This document shows, piece after piece, positions 42,390-50,934 of a DNA stretch of 64,000 bases. The notes under the pieces were generated by a model. That model was not told where the DNA came from and made no database searches. It worked only from the letters and a program-made list of their open reading frames with translations. The stretch covers positions 62,001 to 126,000 of the forward strand of contig NZ_JAOQJF010000006.1 in assembly GCF_025567195.1 (NCBI RefSeq), read 5' to 3'. This DNA comes from Alitiscatomonas aceti. Lineage in GTDB: Bacteria; Bacillota; Clostridia; Lachnospirales; Lachnospiraceae. The position numbers and the translations under genes were made by a program. Position 1 is the first letter of the stretch, and each line of letters starts with the position of its first letter.

Positions 42390-43346
42390 TTATTTCTCCT
42401 GGCCGTCGCTGGTCCGTCTCACATTGCTTTCCATGAACCGGTTATAGCCCAGCCAGCCCATGTTGTCGCCTGCGCCCTTTAAGATCTCGGTCATGGTCTC
42501 CAGCTTGGCATCGGCGTTGTCGGCCAGATTCAGGGCCAGCGCCTCGATCAGGGCCGGTTTCTTGGGAGATCCGTATTCCAGCTCGCCGTGATGGGCCAGG
42601 ATACAGTGGATCAGCTCATGCTCCAGCTTCTTTGGGAAGCCAGGCATGGCGGCGATCCTCTCCTCCAGCATCTGGACGCCGATGATGATATGGCCCAGGA
42701 GCTGTCCCTCGTCGGTATAATCGTTCTCCGGGAACGCAGACAGCTCCTTTGTCTTTCCGATATCATGGAACATGGCGGCCGTTAAGAGCAGGTCCCGGTT
42801 TAAGGCCGGATACTGTTTACTGAAATAATCGCACATCTTCACAACGCTTAAGGTGTGCTCCAGAAGCCCTCCCACAAAGCCGTGGTGAACGCTCTTGGCC
42901 GCAGAATGGAAGGAGAATGCCTTCATAAAGGCAGCGTCGTTCATGAAAAAGCCGGCGGCCAGCTTTCTGAGGTGCTCATTCCGGATGGTGGTGATATACT
43001 GGGTCAGCTCATGCTGCATGGTCTTTACATCCTTGGAGGTCACCGTCAGATAATCCCCAGGCCTGTATTCCCCCTCATCGGCCTTGCGGATCCGCTTTAC
43101 GTTTAACTGGAAAGCCCCCTGGAACACTGTCACGTCTGCATCCACGAACACATAATCCATAGCCGCAAACTCATTGATCCCCGGAGAATTCAGCTCCCAG
43201 ATCTTCGCGTCTACGGTCCCCGTCTTGTCCTGGAGGGTCAGAGATCCATACTCCTTTCCGTTTTTTGTCAGTGCGATCTGCTTTGTCTTGCACAGATACA
43301 CCTCGGATATGTGAGCGCCCTCCCGGAATGTTTCGATATATTTCAT
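42390..43346 (-). CDS. YhaM-like 3'-5' exoribonuclease (OB fold plus HD domain)
   Basis: A 318-residue protein close to B. subtilis YhaM in length and layout. Residues about 12-95 form an OB-fold (GKEYGSLTLQDKTGTVDAKIWEL), and residues 150-290 an HD domain with HHGFVGGLLEHTLSVVKMC, TAAMFHDIGKTKEL and CILAHHGELEYGSPKKP, which supply the metal-binding His and Asp. It degrades RNA and single-stranded DNA from the 3' end. The ATG at 43346 follows AAGGGAG at a rather long spacing; the earlier start at 43397 has no better site. Confidence 0.9.
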   Translation of the reverse strand: MKYIETFREGAHISEVYLCKTKQIALTKNGKEYGSLTLQDKTGTVDAKIWELNSPGINEFAAMDYVFVDADVTVFQGAFQLNVKRIRKADEGEYRPGDYLTVTSKDVKTMQHELTQYITTIRNEHLRKLAAGFFMNDAAFMKAFSFHSAAKSVHHGFVGGLLEHTLSVVKMCDYFSKQYPALNRDLLLTAAMFHDIGKTKELSAFPENDYTDEGQLLGHIIIGVQMLEERIAAMPGFPKKLEHELIHCILAHHGELEYGSPKKPALIEALALNLADNADAKLETMTEILKGAGDNMGWLGYNRFMESNVRRTSDGQEK

Positions 43347-43464
43347 ACTATAATTTCTCCCTTCTTCAATCTCCCGCCGCTTTTCCGGTATCCTCAATAC
43401 CGGACAGCAGCCCTTTATATGCCGGATCCGTTCTCCCAGCCCCGGACATCATGAGCCAGGCGAA

Positions 43465-44796
43465 TCACCTGGCTCCAATGATCACTTTGTATTCAATTTC
43501 CTTATATTCTCCCAGTCCCATTCTCTGGACCGTCACTGTGGCCTCGGTCCCGGCCGCCTGGTCCTCCAGACATGCCTGGTAATCCCGGATGGAGCAGATC
43601 TCCGCTCCCTGGATCCTCGTCAGGATATCCCCTGCCTGGATCCCGGCCAGGTATGCCGGACTATCGGCAATGGCCTCTGTAATATAGAGTCCCTTGGGGA
43701 TCCCCTCCGCCTGCATGGCCTCGCTGACGTCCTGGCCCTTTAAGCCCATATACGGGATCTGGATCCCATTCATCAGCTTCTGGAGGTTTCCTTTATACTC
43801 AGATACCGGAAGCGCAATGGTAAACCCCTGTCGGTCCTCTGCCCCATAAAGCTCTGTGGCCCAGCCCACCAGCTCTCCAGACATATTTAAAAAGAAGGTC
43901 CCTTTTCCAGTCTCGCAGCCGCAGTCTGTGTAAAGAACGCGGGTCTGACCATCGGCGGTCTGCACGTTTCCAGCCACATAGGAAACAGCCCCCTGCTTTA
44001 CGGAATGGACGATCCCCGCAGGGCTTCCCACGGCAATCACCAGGTCTCCAGTTTCCAGACTATACGAATTTCCCAGCTCCACGGCTTTGATACGCTCCCT
44101 TGCGGCTTCCTGCACCTCGGCTTCCGCCACTGATACCACCGCCAGACCACCCAGGCTGTCCTTCTGCTTTAAGGTTCCCGCCGCCGTACCGCCGTCTTTA
44201 AAAACGACCCGGAGGGAATCCGCCTCCTCCACCGCCGCAGCTTCTGTCAGGATCATGATCTCCCCACGGCTTATGGACAGGATGATCCCCGCATACTGGC
44301 CGGTGCTCTCCACCGGATTGTCGAACCAGTCCACCTGGTGCTTTACGGAAGATACGGTCACGACACTCTGATCGGCCTCCCTGCCGATCTCCTGGAGGAC
44401 CTGGTTCATGCCCTCCACCTTGTCCCTGGTCCAGTCGAAGGTCTCCAGCTCTTTTTTTACGATCCCTTCGATCTCCTCCCGGGCTGCCTCCGACTGGCTC
44501 TCCGGCGGCAGGGATTCGCTTTCCGCCGTCTGGGTCTCCTCCTCTTTTCCCGGTTCATCCCGCTCAATGGTAATGGTAGGAGCCGGAGTCGTCTCCGGTT
44601 CCTTTCCCAGGAACCGTTCTGCCAGCGGCCTTGAGGCTGCAAAGCTTACTGCTGCCACGACCCCGAAAATGACCGCACTTAAAAACAGCCGGAAAACGCG
44701 GACCGCAGTCTGCCGTCTGCTGAGCGGGGGCTTTACGATCTTTTCCCTCATGAATGGTTTTTCATTGGATCTCTTTTCGTCTGGTGCATCGGCCAT
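43465..44796 (-). CDS. Membrane-anchored HtrA/DegP-like protein lacking the catalytic triad, with PDZ domain
   Basis: A 443-residue protein: cytoplasmic N-terminus, one membrane helix (VFRLFLSAVIFGVVAAVSFAAS), a Pro/Glu-rich stalk, a trypsin-like domain of HtrA pattern and a C-terminal PDZ domain (MGLKGQDVSEAMQAEGIPKGLYITEAIADSPAYLAGIQAGDILTRIQG). The three catalytic positions look lost: the TNNHVV region reads LTEAAAVEE, the DLAVI region reads SLGGLAVVSV, and the GNSGGPL region reads TGKGTFFLNMSGE. It is therefore probably a pseudoprotease that binds or scaffolds unfolded proteins or peptides outside the membrane. The ATG at 44796 is preferred (AGGAG 11 bases before). It is divergent from mutS2. 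Confidence 0.85.
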   Translation of the reverse strand: MADAPDEKRSNEKPFMREKIVKPPLSRRQTAVRVFRLFLSAVIFGVVAAVSFAASRPLAERFLGKEPETTPAPTITIERDEPGKEEETQTAESESLPPESQSEAAREEIEGIVKKELETFDWTRDKVEGMNQVLQEIGREADQSVVTVSSVKHQVDWFDNPVESTGQYAGIILSISRGEIMILTEAAAVEEADSLRVVFKDGGTAAGTLKQKDSLGGLAVVSVAEAEVQEAARERIKAVELGNSYSLETGDLVIAVGSPAGIVHSVKQGAVSYVAGNVQTADGQTRVLYTDCGCETGKGTFFLNMSGELVGWATELYGAEDRQGFTIALPVSEYKGNLQKLMNGIQIPYMGLKGQDVSEAMQAEGIPKGLYITEAIADSPAYLAGIQAGDILTRIQGAEICSIRDYQACLEDQAAGTEATVTVQRMGLGEYKEIEYKVIIGAR

Positions 44797-44882
44797 ATCC
44801 CATAAAACTCCTCTCCTTTCCATTATAGTTTTTTTGCTGGGTTTATGCAACAAAAATATCTCTAGGATATTCCATTGCTTTG

Positions 44883-44891
44883 TGTTATACT
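44883..44891 (+). promoter_or_regulatory. Extended -10 promoter of mutS2
   Basis: TGTTATACT provides an extended -10 (TG-N-TATACT) with no good -35, 49 bp before the ATG. Confidence 0.55.
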
Positions 44892-44939
44892 TTGGTAAAT
44901 GGGCAAAGTCTCTGCCCGCTGTTTTGAAAGGACCTTTTT

Positions 44940-47327
44940 ATGAACCAGAAAGTATTAAAAACCTTAGAATATCATAAGATCATAGAAAAACTGACCGAAT
45001 ATGCCGCTTCGGAGCCAGGGAAAAGGCTGTGCCGGGAGCTGGAGCCGTCCTCGGACTTTGAGGAGATCGTCCAGGCCCAGGCAGAGACCGCCGATGCCGC
45101 CGCCAGGGTCCGCCAGAAGGGAAGTGTTTCCTTTGCCGGGATCTCCGACATCGGCGGCTCCCTAAAGCGCCTGGAGATCGGAAGCTCCTTAAGTATCCAT
45201 GAGCTCCTGGCCGTCAGCTCTCTTCTGACCTGTGCCGCCAGAGCCAAAAACTATGGCCGCCGCCAGGAATCTGAGCTTCCCGACGACTCCCTGGACGAGA
45301 TGTTCCGTTCCCTGGAGCCGCTGACCAACGTAAACAACGAGATCACCCGCTGCATCATTTCCGAAGAAGAGGTGGCCGACGATGCCAGCCCGGGACTGCG
45401 CCATGTACGCCGCCAGATGAAGATCACCGGAGACCGGGTCCACACCCAGTTAAATGCCATCTTAAATTCCAGCCGCACCATGCTCCAGGATCCGGTGATC
45501 ACCATGCGGGACGGCCGCTACTGCCTGCCCGTAAAGGCCGAATATAAAAGCAGCTTCCAGGGCATGGTCCACGACCAGTCTGCCACCGGCTCCACCCTTT
45601 TTATCGAGCCCATGGCCATCATTAAATTAAACAACGAGCTGCGGGAGCTGGAGATCCGGGAGCAGAAGGAGATCGAAATGGTGCTGGCTGCCCTCAGCAT
45701 GGAGCTGGTCCCCTATGTGGAGACCATCCTCATAAACCTGAAGCTTCTGACAAAGCTGGACTTTATCTTTGCCCGGGCCGCTCTGGCCAGACATTATAAC
45801 TGCTCCATGCCGAAATTCAATAAGAACGGCTATATTCACATCAAGGACGGCCGCCATCCGCTGCTGGACCCGAAAAAAGTGGTCCCCATCAACGTGTATC
45901 TGGGAAAGGACTTTGACCTGCTCATCGTCACCGGCCCCAATACCGGCGGAAAGACCGTATTCTTAAAGACCGTGGGGCTTTTCACCCTCATGGGCCAGTC
46001 TGGCCTCCAGATCCCGGCCTTCGACGGGTCAGAGCTGGCTGTATTTGACGAAGTATTTGCCGACATCGGAGACGAACAGAGCATCGAGCAGAGCTTAAGT
46101 ACCTTCTCCGCCCATATGACCAATATCGTGAGGATCCTGGAAAAGGCCGACAGCCATTCCTTATGCCTCTTTGATGAGCTGGGGGCCGGAACAGACCCCA
46201 CCGAGGGCGCAGCTCTGGCTATTGCCGTGCTGTCCTTCCTCCACAATATGAAATGCCGCACCATGGCCACCACCCATTACAGTGAGTTAAAGGTCTATGC
46301 CCTGACCACTCCCGGCGTGGAGAACGCCTGCTGTGAATTTGATGTGGAGACCTTAAGGCCCACCTACCGTCTGCTCATCGGCATTCCGGGAAAGAGCAAC
46401 GCCTTTGCCATCTCCCAGAAGCTGGGGCTTCCCGATTTCATTATCCAGGATGCAAAGTCCCGTCTGGAGGAAGGCGACGAGGCCTTTGAGGACCTGCTGG
46501 CCAGCCTGGAGGAAAGCCGCGTCACCATCGAAAAGGAACGGGAGGAGATCGCCTCCTATAAATCGGAGATCTCCCGGTTAAAGAGCCGTCTGGAGCAGAA
46601 GGAGGAGCGGTTTGACGAGCGGAAGGACAAGCTGATCCGAAACGCCAACGAGGAGGCCCAGAGGATCCTCCGGGAGGCCAAGGAAACTGCCGACCAGACC
46701 ATCCGCCAGATCAATAAGCTGGCCCAGTCCTCCGGCGTGGGAAAGGAGCTGGAGGCAGAGCGCACAAAGCTTCGGGAAAAGCTGGACAAGGTCGATAAAA
46801 ACCTGAGCCTTAAAAATGAAAAAGGCCCGAAAAAGACCATTTCTCCAAAGAAATTAAAGATCGGGGACGGGGTCAAGGTGCTGACCATGAACTTAAACGG
46901 CACCGTCAGCTCCCTGCCCAACGCCAAGGGCGATCTGTATGTGCAGATGGGGATCCTGCGGTCTCTGGTGAACATCAAGGACCTGGAGCTTTTAAACGAG
47001 CCGGCCATTTCCGGTCCCGGTATGGATCTGATGAAAAAGAACAATACCGGCAGCGGAAAGATCAAGATGTCCAAGTCCTTCTCCGTTTCCCCGGAGGTGA
47101 ACCTGATCGGCATGACCGTGGACGAGGCCATTCCCGTACTGGATAAGTACCTGGACGATGCCTACCTGGCCCACCTTCCCAAGGTGCGTGTGGTCCACGG
47201 ACGGGGGACCGGCGCCTTAAAGGCCGGGGTCCATAAGCATCTGAAAAAACTGAAATACGTGAAGGAGTTCCGGCTGGGCGATTTTGGAGAAGGCGATACC
47301 GGAGTTACCATTGTGACATTTAAGTAA
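44940..47327 (+). CDS. mutS2: MutS2 family endonuclease / ribosome-rescue ATPase
   Basis: A 795-residue MutS2. The core and clamp occupy the first 320 residues, the ATPase has Walker A GPNTGGKT (about 331-338) and Walker B CLFDELGAGTDPTEGAALA, a coiled coil covers about 515-620 (rich in Glu, Lys, Arg), and the C-terminal Smr domain carries the nuclease motif VVHGRGTGALKAGVHKHLK. It lacks the mismatch-recognition domain of MutS. MutS2 limits recombination and, in B. subtilis, splits collided ribosomes. A two-component system follows after 22 bp and may be cotranscribed. Confidence 0.96.
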   Translation: MNQKVLKTLEYHKIIEKLTEYAASEPGKRLCRELEPSSDFEEIVQAQAETADAAARVRQKGSVSFAGISDIGGSLKRLEIGSSLSIHELLAVSSLLTCAARAKNYGRRQESELPDDSLDEMFRSLEPLTNVNNEITRCIISEEEVADDASPGLRHVRRQMKITGDRVHTQLNAILNSSRTMLQDPVITMRDGRYCLPVKAEYKSSFQGMVHDQSATGSTLFIEPMAIIKLNNELRELEIREQKEIEMVLAALSMELVPYVETILINLKLLTKLDFIFARAALARHYNCSMPKFNKNGYIHIKDGRHPLLDPKKVVPINVYLGKDFDLLIVTGPNTGGKTVFLKTVGLFTLMGQSGLQIPAFDGSELAVFDEVFADIGDEQSIEQSLSTFSAHMTNIVRILEKADSHSLCLFDELGAGTDPTEGAALAIAVLSFLHNMKCRTMATTHYSELKVYALTTPGVENACCEFDVETLRPTYRLLIGIPGKSNAFAISQKLGLPDFIIQDAKSRLEEGDEAFEDLLASLEESRVTIEKEREEIASYKSEISRLKSRLEQKEERFDERKDKLIRNANEEAQRILREAKETADQTIRQINKLAQSSGVGKELEAERTKLREKLDKVDKNLSLKNEKGPKKTISPKKLKIGDGVKVLTMNLNGTVSSLPNAKGDLYVQMGILRSLVNIKDLELLNEPAISGPGMDLMKKNNTGSGKIKMSKSFSVSPEVNLIGMTVDEAIPVLDKYLDDAYLAHLPKVRVVHGRGTGALKAGVHKHLKKLKYVKEFRLGDFGEGDTGVTIVTFK

Positions 47328-47349
47328 AACTGACAGGGAGGAACATGGA

Positions 47350-48060
47350 ATGGTTGATAAACAGAGGATCCTGATCGTGGACGACGATGCCAATATCGCG
47401 GAGCTGATCTCACTGTACCTGATGAAGGAATGCTATGAAACAAAGATCGTGGGGGATGGGGAATCGGCGCTCCGGGAATTTCCTTCCTTTAAGCCAAACC
47501 TGGTGCTGCTGGATCTGATGCTCCCGGGGATCGACGGCTACCAGGTATGCCGGGAGCTGCGCACCGTCTCCCAGGTCCCCATCATCATGCTTTCGGCCAA
47601 GGGAGAGATCTTCGACAAGGTCCTGGGGCTGGAGCTGGGAGCCGACGACTATATGATAAAGCCCTTCGACTCCAAGGAGCTGGTGGCCCGGGTAAAGGCC
47701 GTCCTGCGCCGCTACCAGGCCGGTTCCTCCGCCGTCTCCTCTGTGCCGAAGCAGCAGGGAGAGTTTGTGGAATATCCGGATCTCGTCGTAAACCTGACCA
47801 ATTATTCCGTGCTCTATAAGGGCCGTTCCGTGGACATGCCGCCCAAGGAGCTGGAGCTCCTTTACTTCCTTGCGTCCTCTCCCAACCAGGTCTTTACCAG
47901 GGAGCAGCTCCTGGACCATATCTGGGGGTATGAATATATTGGGGACACCCGCACGGTGGACGTACACATCAAGCGTCTCCGGGAGAAGATCAAGGACAAC
48001 GAATACTGGTCCCTCTCCACTGTATGGGGGATCGGCTATAAATTCGAGGTAAAACGATGA
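47350..48060 (+). CDS. OmpR/PhoB-family response regulator
   Basis: A 236-residue regulator. The receiver domain has the acidic pair DDDA near residue 10, phospho-Asp in LLDLMLPG (Asp 55), Thr/Ser in MLSAKG and Lys in MIKPFDSKELVARV. The C-terminal winged helix (ELLYFLASSPNQVFTREQLLDHIWGYEYIGDTRTVDVHIKRLREKI) is of PhoB type. AGGGAGG precedes the ATG. The histidine kinase gene overlaps by 4 bp (ATGA). Confidence 0.95.
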   Translation: MVDKQRILIVDDDANIAELISLYLMKECYETKIVGDGESALREFPSFKPNLVLLDLMLPGIDGYQVCRELRTVSQVPIIMLSAKGEIFDKVLGLELGADDYMIKPFDSKELVARVKAVLRRYQAGSSAVSSVPKQQGEFVEYPDLVVNLTNYSVLYKGRSVDMPPKELELLYFLASSPNQVFTREQLLDHIWGYEYIGDTRTVDVHIKRLREKIKDNEYWSLSTVWGIGYKFEVKR

Positions 48061-49463
48061 CACATTCCCTGTACACCAAGTTTGTCCTGGGCTATCTCCT
48101 GTTCGGCCTTCTGGGCTTTGTCCTCATCGCCACCTTTTCCTCCCACATGACCCATGAATATCTGGTTCGGGAGCGGTCCGATGCCATGTACGATGAAGCC
48201 AACCTCCTGGCCTCCACATACAGCGATATTTACCAGGGAAAGACCATCTCCCTGGATACGGCCAACCCGCAGCTGGAGGCCGTATCCACCTATCTGGGGG
48301 CCTCTGCCTGGGTCCTGGACCATAAAGGCGCTGTGGTGGCCGAGACCTCTCCCGCCTCCCATTCGGGAAAGACCATCGAGGGCTTCGATCCCACGGTCAC
48401 AGGAAACAAGTCCTATATCATCGGGGACTTCTTCGGCATGTTCCCCGGCGAGACCTTATCGGTACTGGCCCCCATCACCGGAAATTTCAATACATACGGC
48501 TATGTAGTGCTCCACATGCCCATGGAGCGGATCCTGGACAGCCAGAACCAGATCCTGAATATTGTATACATCACTGCGGCCATTATCTTCTTCCTGTCCC
48601 TGATCATCCTTTTAGTATTCACCAGAACTGTGTATTTTCCTTTGAAAAAGATCACCGCTGGAGCCATGGAATACGCCGGCGGCAATCTGGACCACACCAT
48701 AAAAGTAAAGACCAATGATGAAATGGGCTATCTGGCCGACACCTTAAACTATATGTCCAGCGAGCTGGGAAAGATGGAGGAATACCAGAAATCCTTCATC
48801 GCCAACGTATCCCACGATTTCCGCTCCCCCCTGACCTCCATCAAGGGCTATCTGGAAGCCATTTTAGACGGCACCATCCCGCCGGAGCTGGAGGAAAAAT
48901 ATCTGGGGATCGTGATCTCTGAGACGAAGCGGCTCAATAAGCTGACCGAAGGAATGCTCACCTTAAACTCCTTAGACAGCAAGGGCTTTCTGTCCCGCAG
49001 CAATTTCGACATCAACCGGGTCATCAAGGACACGGCGGCCTCCTTTGAGGGCACCTGCAGCGCCAGAGACATCGTCCTGGACCTGACCTTTACCGACGAC
49101 GTACTGATGGTCTACGCGGATCTGGGAAAGATCCAGCAGGTCCTTTATAACCTCCTGGACAATGCCATCAAGTTCAGCCACAACGGCTCCGTGATCTATA
49201 TCCAGACTGCGCCCCGGTACGAAAAGGTCTTCGTTTCCGTCAAGGACACCGGCGTGGGGATCCCCAAGGATTCCCTGAAAAAGATCTGGGACCGTTTCTA
49301 CAAATCCGACCTTTCCAGAGGAAAGGACAAAAAGGGCACGGGGCTGGGCCTCTCCATCGTAAAGGAGATCATCCAGGCCCACGGGGAAAACATCGACGTG
49401 ATCAGCACCGCCGGCGTGGGCTCGGAATTCATCTTCACCCTGCCGCGGGCTGTGAATCTGTGA
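48057..49463 (+). CDS. HAMP-domain sensor histidine kinase
   Basis: A 468-residue membrane kinase. Helix one is at about 8-28, an extracytoplasmic sensor follows to about 160, helix two lies at about 167-190, then HAMP, HisKA with NVSHDFRSPLTSI (His 253), and an HATPase domain with N box NLLDNAIKFS, G1 DTGVGIP and G2 GTGLGLSIV. It should phosphorylate the overlapping response regulator in answer to an outside or envelope signal. The signal is not evident. A small four-helix protein gene follows immediately. Confidence 0.95.
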   Translation: MTHSLYTKFVLGYLLFGLLGFVLIATFSSHMTHEYLVRERSDAMYDEANLLASTYSDIYQGKTISLDTANPQLEAVSTYLGASAWVLDHKGAVVAETSPASHSGKTIEGFDPTVTGNKSYIIGDFFGMFPGETLSVLAPITGNFNTYGYVVLHMPMERILDSQNQILNIVYITAAIIFFLSLIILLVFTRTVYFPLKKITAGAMEYAGGNLDHTIKVKTNDEMGYLADTLNYMSSELGKMEEYQKSFIANVSHDFRSPLTSIKGYLEAILDGTIPPELEEKYLGIVISETKRLNKLTEGMLTLNSLDSKGFLSRSNFDINRVIKDTAASFEGTCSARDIVLDLTFTDDVLMVYADLGKIQQVLYNLLDNAIKFSHNGSVIYIQTAPRYEKVFVSVKDTGVGIPKDSLKKIWDRFYKSDLSRGKDKKGTGLGLSIVKEIIQAHGENIDVISTAGVGSEFIFTLPRAVNL

Positions 49464-49483
49464 TCTGGACCGAAGGTGTTTAT

Positions 49484-49792
49484 ATGAAGAAATTTTCCAA
49501 TCCCATGCTGCCGCTATGGATCGTAATGTTCACAGTTTTCGTCTTCTTTGTCAAGGGCCTGGAGGACCATGCGTTTCTCCTTCTGTATACGCTGGCGGTC
49601 CTCGGTCTTTATTATCTGTCCCGCGAAGACAGGACGCTCACGATCATCATCCACTGGAATCTCCTGGGCATGGCCGCCGGACTGCTCCTCCTCTGGCAGA
49701 ACTGTGCCAGGTCCCAGTGGGCCATGGCTGGCGTGGCCGGCTTCTGCGTGATTTTCCAGATCATCCGCATCTATAAGCTCATAATGAAATAG
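49484..49792 (+). CDS. Small four-helix membrane protein linked to the two-component system
   Basis: A 102-residue protein with four hydrophobic segments (LPLWIVMFTVFVFFVKG, FLLLYTLAVLGLYYL, IIIHWNLLGMAAGLLLLW, MAGVAGFCVIFQIIRIY). The family is not known to me. It begins 20 bp after the kinase stop; a GTG at 49460 overlapping the kinase TGA is an alternative, but GAAGGTG stands before the ATG at 49484. It may be an accessory or sensing partner of the kinase. Confidence 0.7.
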   Translation: MKKFSNPMLPLWIVMFTVFVFFVKGLEDHAFLLLYTLAVLGLYYLSREDRTLTIIIHWNLLGMAAGLLLLWQNCARSQWAMAGVAGFCVIFQIIRIYKLIMK

Positions 49793-49821
49793 CCGCAGAC
49801 AGCGACTCCGGCACCCGGGAC

Positions 49822-49873
49822 AAAAAAGCGCCGCCCGGCCCATCGCGCATCAGACGCGGGGCTGGACGGCGCT
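49822..49873. terminator. Terminator between the two-component genes and aroF
   Basis: AGCGCCGCCCGGCCC on the left arm pairs with GGGGCTGGACGGCGCT on the right with small irregularities. On the minus strand six T follow, fitting termination of the dnaD-aroF operon. Confidence 0.88.
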
Positions 49874-49882
49874 CTGCCGTTT

Positions 49883-50911
49883 CTAGATCTCTTCTGCAAT
49901 GTCGTAAAGCAGCCGCTCGGACTCCTCCCAGCCCAGGCACGGGTCGGTGATGGATTTTCCGTAAATGTGCTCGCCGATCTTCTGGCTTCCCGGCTCCAGA
50001 TAGCTTTCGATCATCACGCCCTTTACGAATTTATGGATATCCGGGGAATAGCGGCGGCTGTGAAGGACCTCCTTCACGATCCGCACCTGCTCCTCGTAGC
50101 GCTTATTGGAGTTGGAGTGGTTGGCGTCCACGATACAGGCCGGGTTCACCAGCTCCCGCTCTCCGTAAAGCTGTAAAAGCAGTTCCAGATCCTCGTAGTG
50201 GTAGTTGGGGATGCACTGGCCGTGCTTGCTGACCGCTCCCCGGAGGATCGTATGGGCCAGGGGATTCCCGTCGGTGGTCACCTCCATGGTGCGGTAGATG
50301 AAATCATGGCCGTGCTGGGCCGCATAAACGGCGTTTAACATAACGCCCAGATCCCCGCCGGTGGGGTTCTTCATGCCCACAGGCACGTCCACGCCGCTGG
50401 AGGTGAGCCGGTGCTGCTGGTTTTCCACCGACCGGGCGCCGATGGCGATATAGGACAGCACATCCGATAAATAGCTGTAATTTTCCGGATACAGCATCTC
50501 GTCCGCCGTGGAAAAGCCGTAATCCTGGATCGCCCGCATGTGGAGCTTCCGGATGGCCACCAGGCCCTCGTACATATTGGGCTTTTTCTCGGGGTTAGGC
50601 TGATGGAGCATCCCCTTATAGCCGCCTCCGGTGGTCCTGGGCTTGTTGGTATAGACCCGGGGAATAAGGATCAGCTTGTCGCCCACCTTCTCGCTGACCC
50701 GGGCCAGCCGCTCCATGTATTCGCATACAGAGTCCTCCCGGTCCGCCGAGCACGGCCCGATGATCACCAGGAATTTATCGCTTTCCCCAGTAAATACTGC
50801 CGCGATCTCTTTATCTCTTTTCTCTTTTAACTCCACTGCCTCGTCAGACAGGGGAAATTCTGCCTTGATCAGCTCCGGTGTAGGGAGCAGGCTTTTAAAC
50901 GTAAATGCCAT
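49883..50911 (-). CDS. aroF: 3-deoxy-7-phosphoheptulonate synthase (class I, AroF/G/H type)
   Basis: A 342-residue DAHP synthase, first enzyme of the shikimate pathway (PEP plus erythrose 4-phosphate). LVIIGPCSADREDSVCEYMERLA, PRVYTNKPRTTGGGYKGMLHQPN, GARSVENQQHRLTSSGVDVPVGMKNPTGGD, and IVDANHSNSNKRYEEQ are the conserved metal, phosphate and PEP blocks. The ATG at 50911 has GGGAGG 11 bases before it; the ATG at 50920 is too close to that site. The longer frame runs into rpoN and is rejected. The exact paralogue (F, G or H) cannot be decided, so the symbol is nominal. Confidence 0.93.
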   Translation of the reverse strand: MAFTFKSLLPTPELIKAEFPLSDEAVELKEKRDKEIAAVFTGESDKFLVIIGPCSADREDSVCEYMERLARVSEKVGDKLILIPRVYTNKPRTTGGGYKGMLHQPNPEKKPNMYEGLVAIRKLHMRAIQDYGFSTADEMLYPENYSYLSDVLSYIAIGARSVENQQHRLTSSGVDVPVGMKNPTGGDLGVMLNAVYAAQHGHDFIYRTMEVTTDGNPLAHTILRGAVSKHGQCIPNYHYEDLELLLQLYGERELVNPACIVDANHSNSNKRYEEQVRIVKEVLHSRRYSPDIHKFVKGVMIESYLEPGSQKIGEHIYGKSITDPCLGWEESERLLYDIAEEI

Positions 50912-50934
50912 GATGGCCATTGCCTCCCGTTTCT

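Noticed and set aside
47410..48063. 217-codon minus-strand ORF opposite the response regulator
   Set aside because: The plus-strand frame is a complete OmpR-type regulator; the antisense frame shows no domain.
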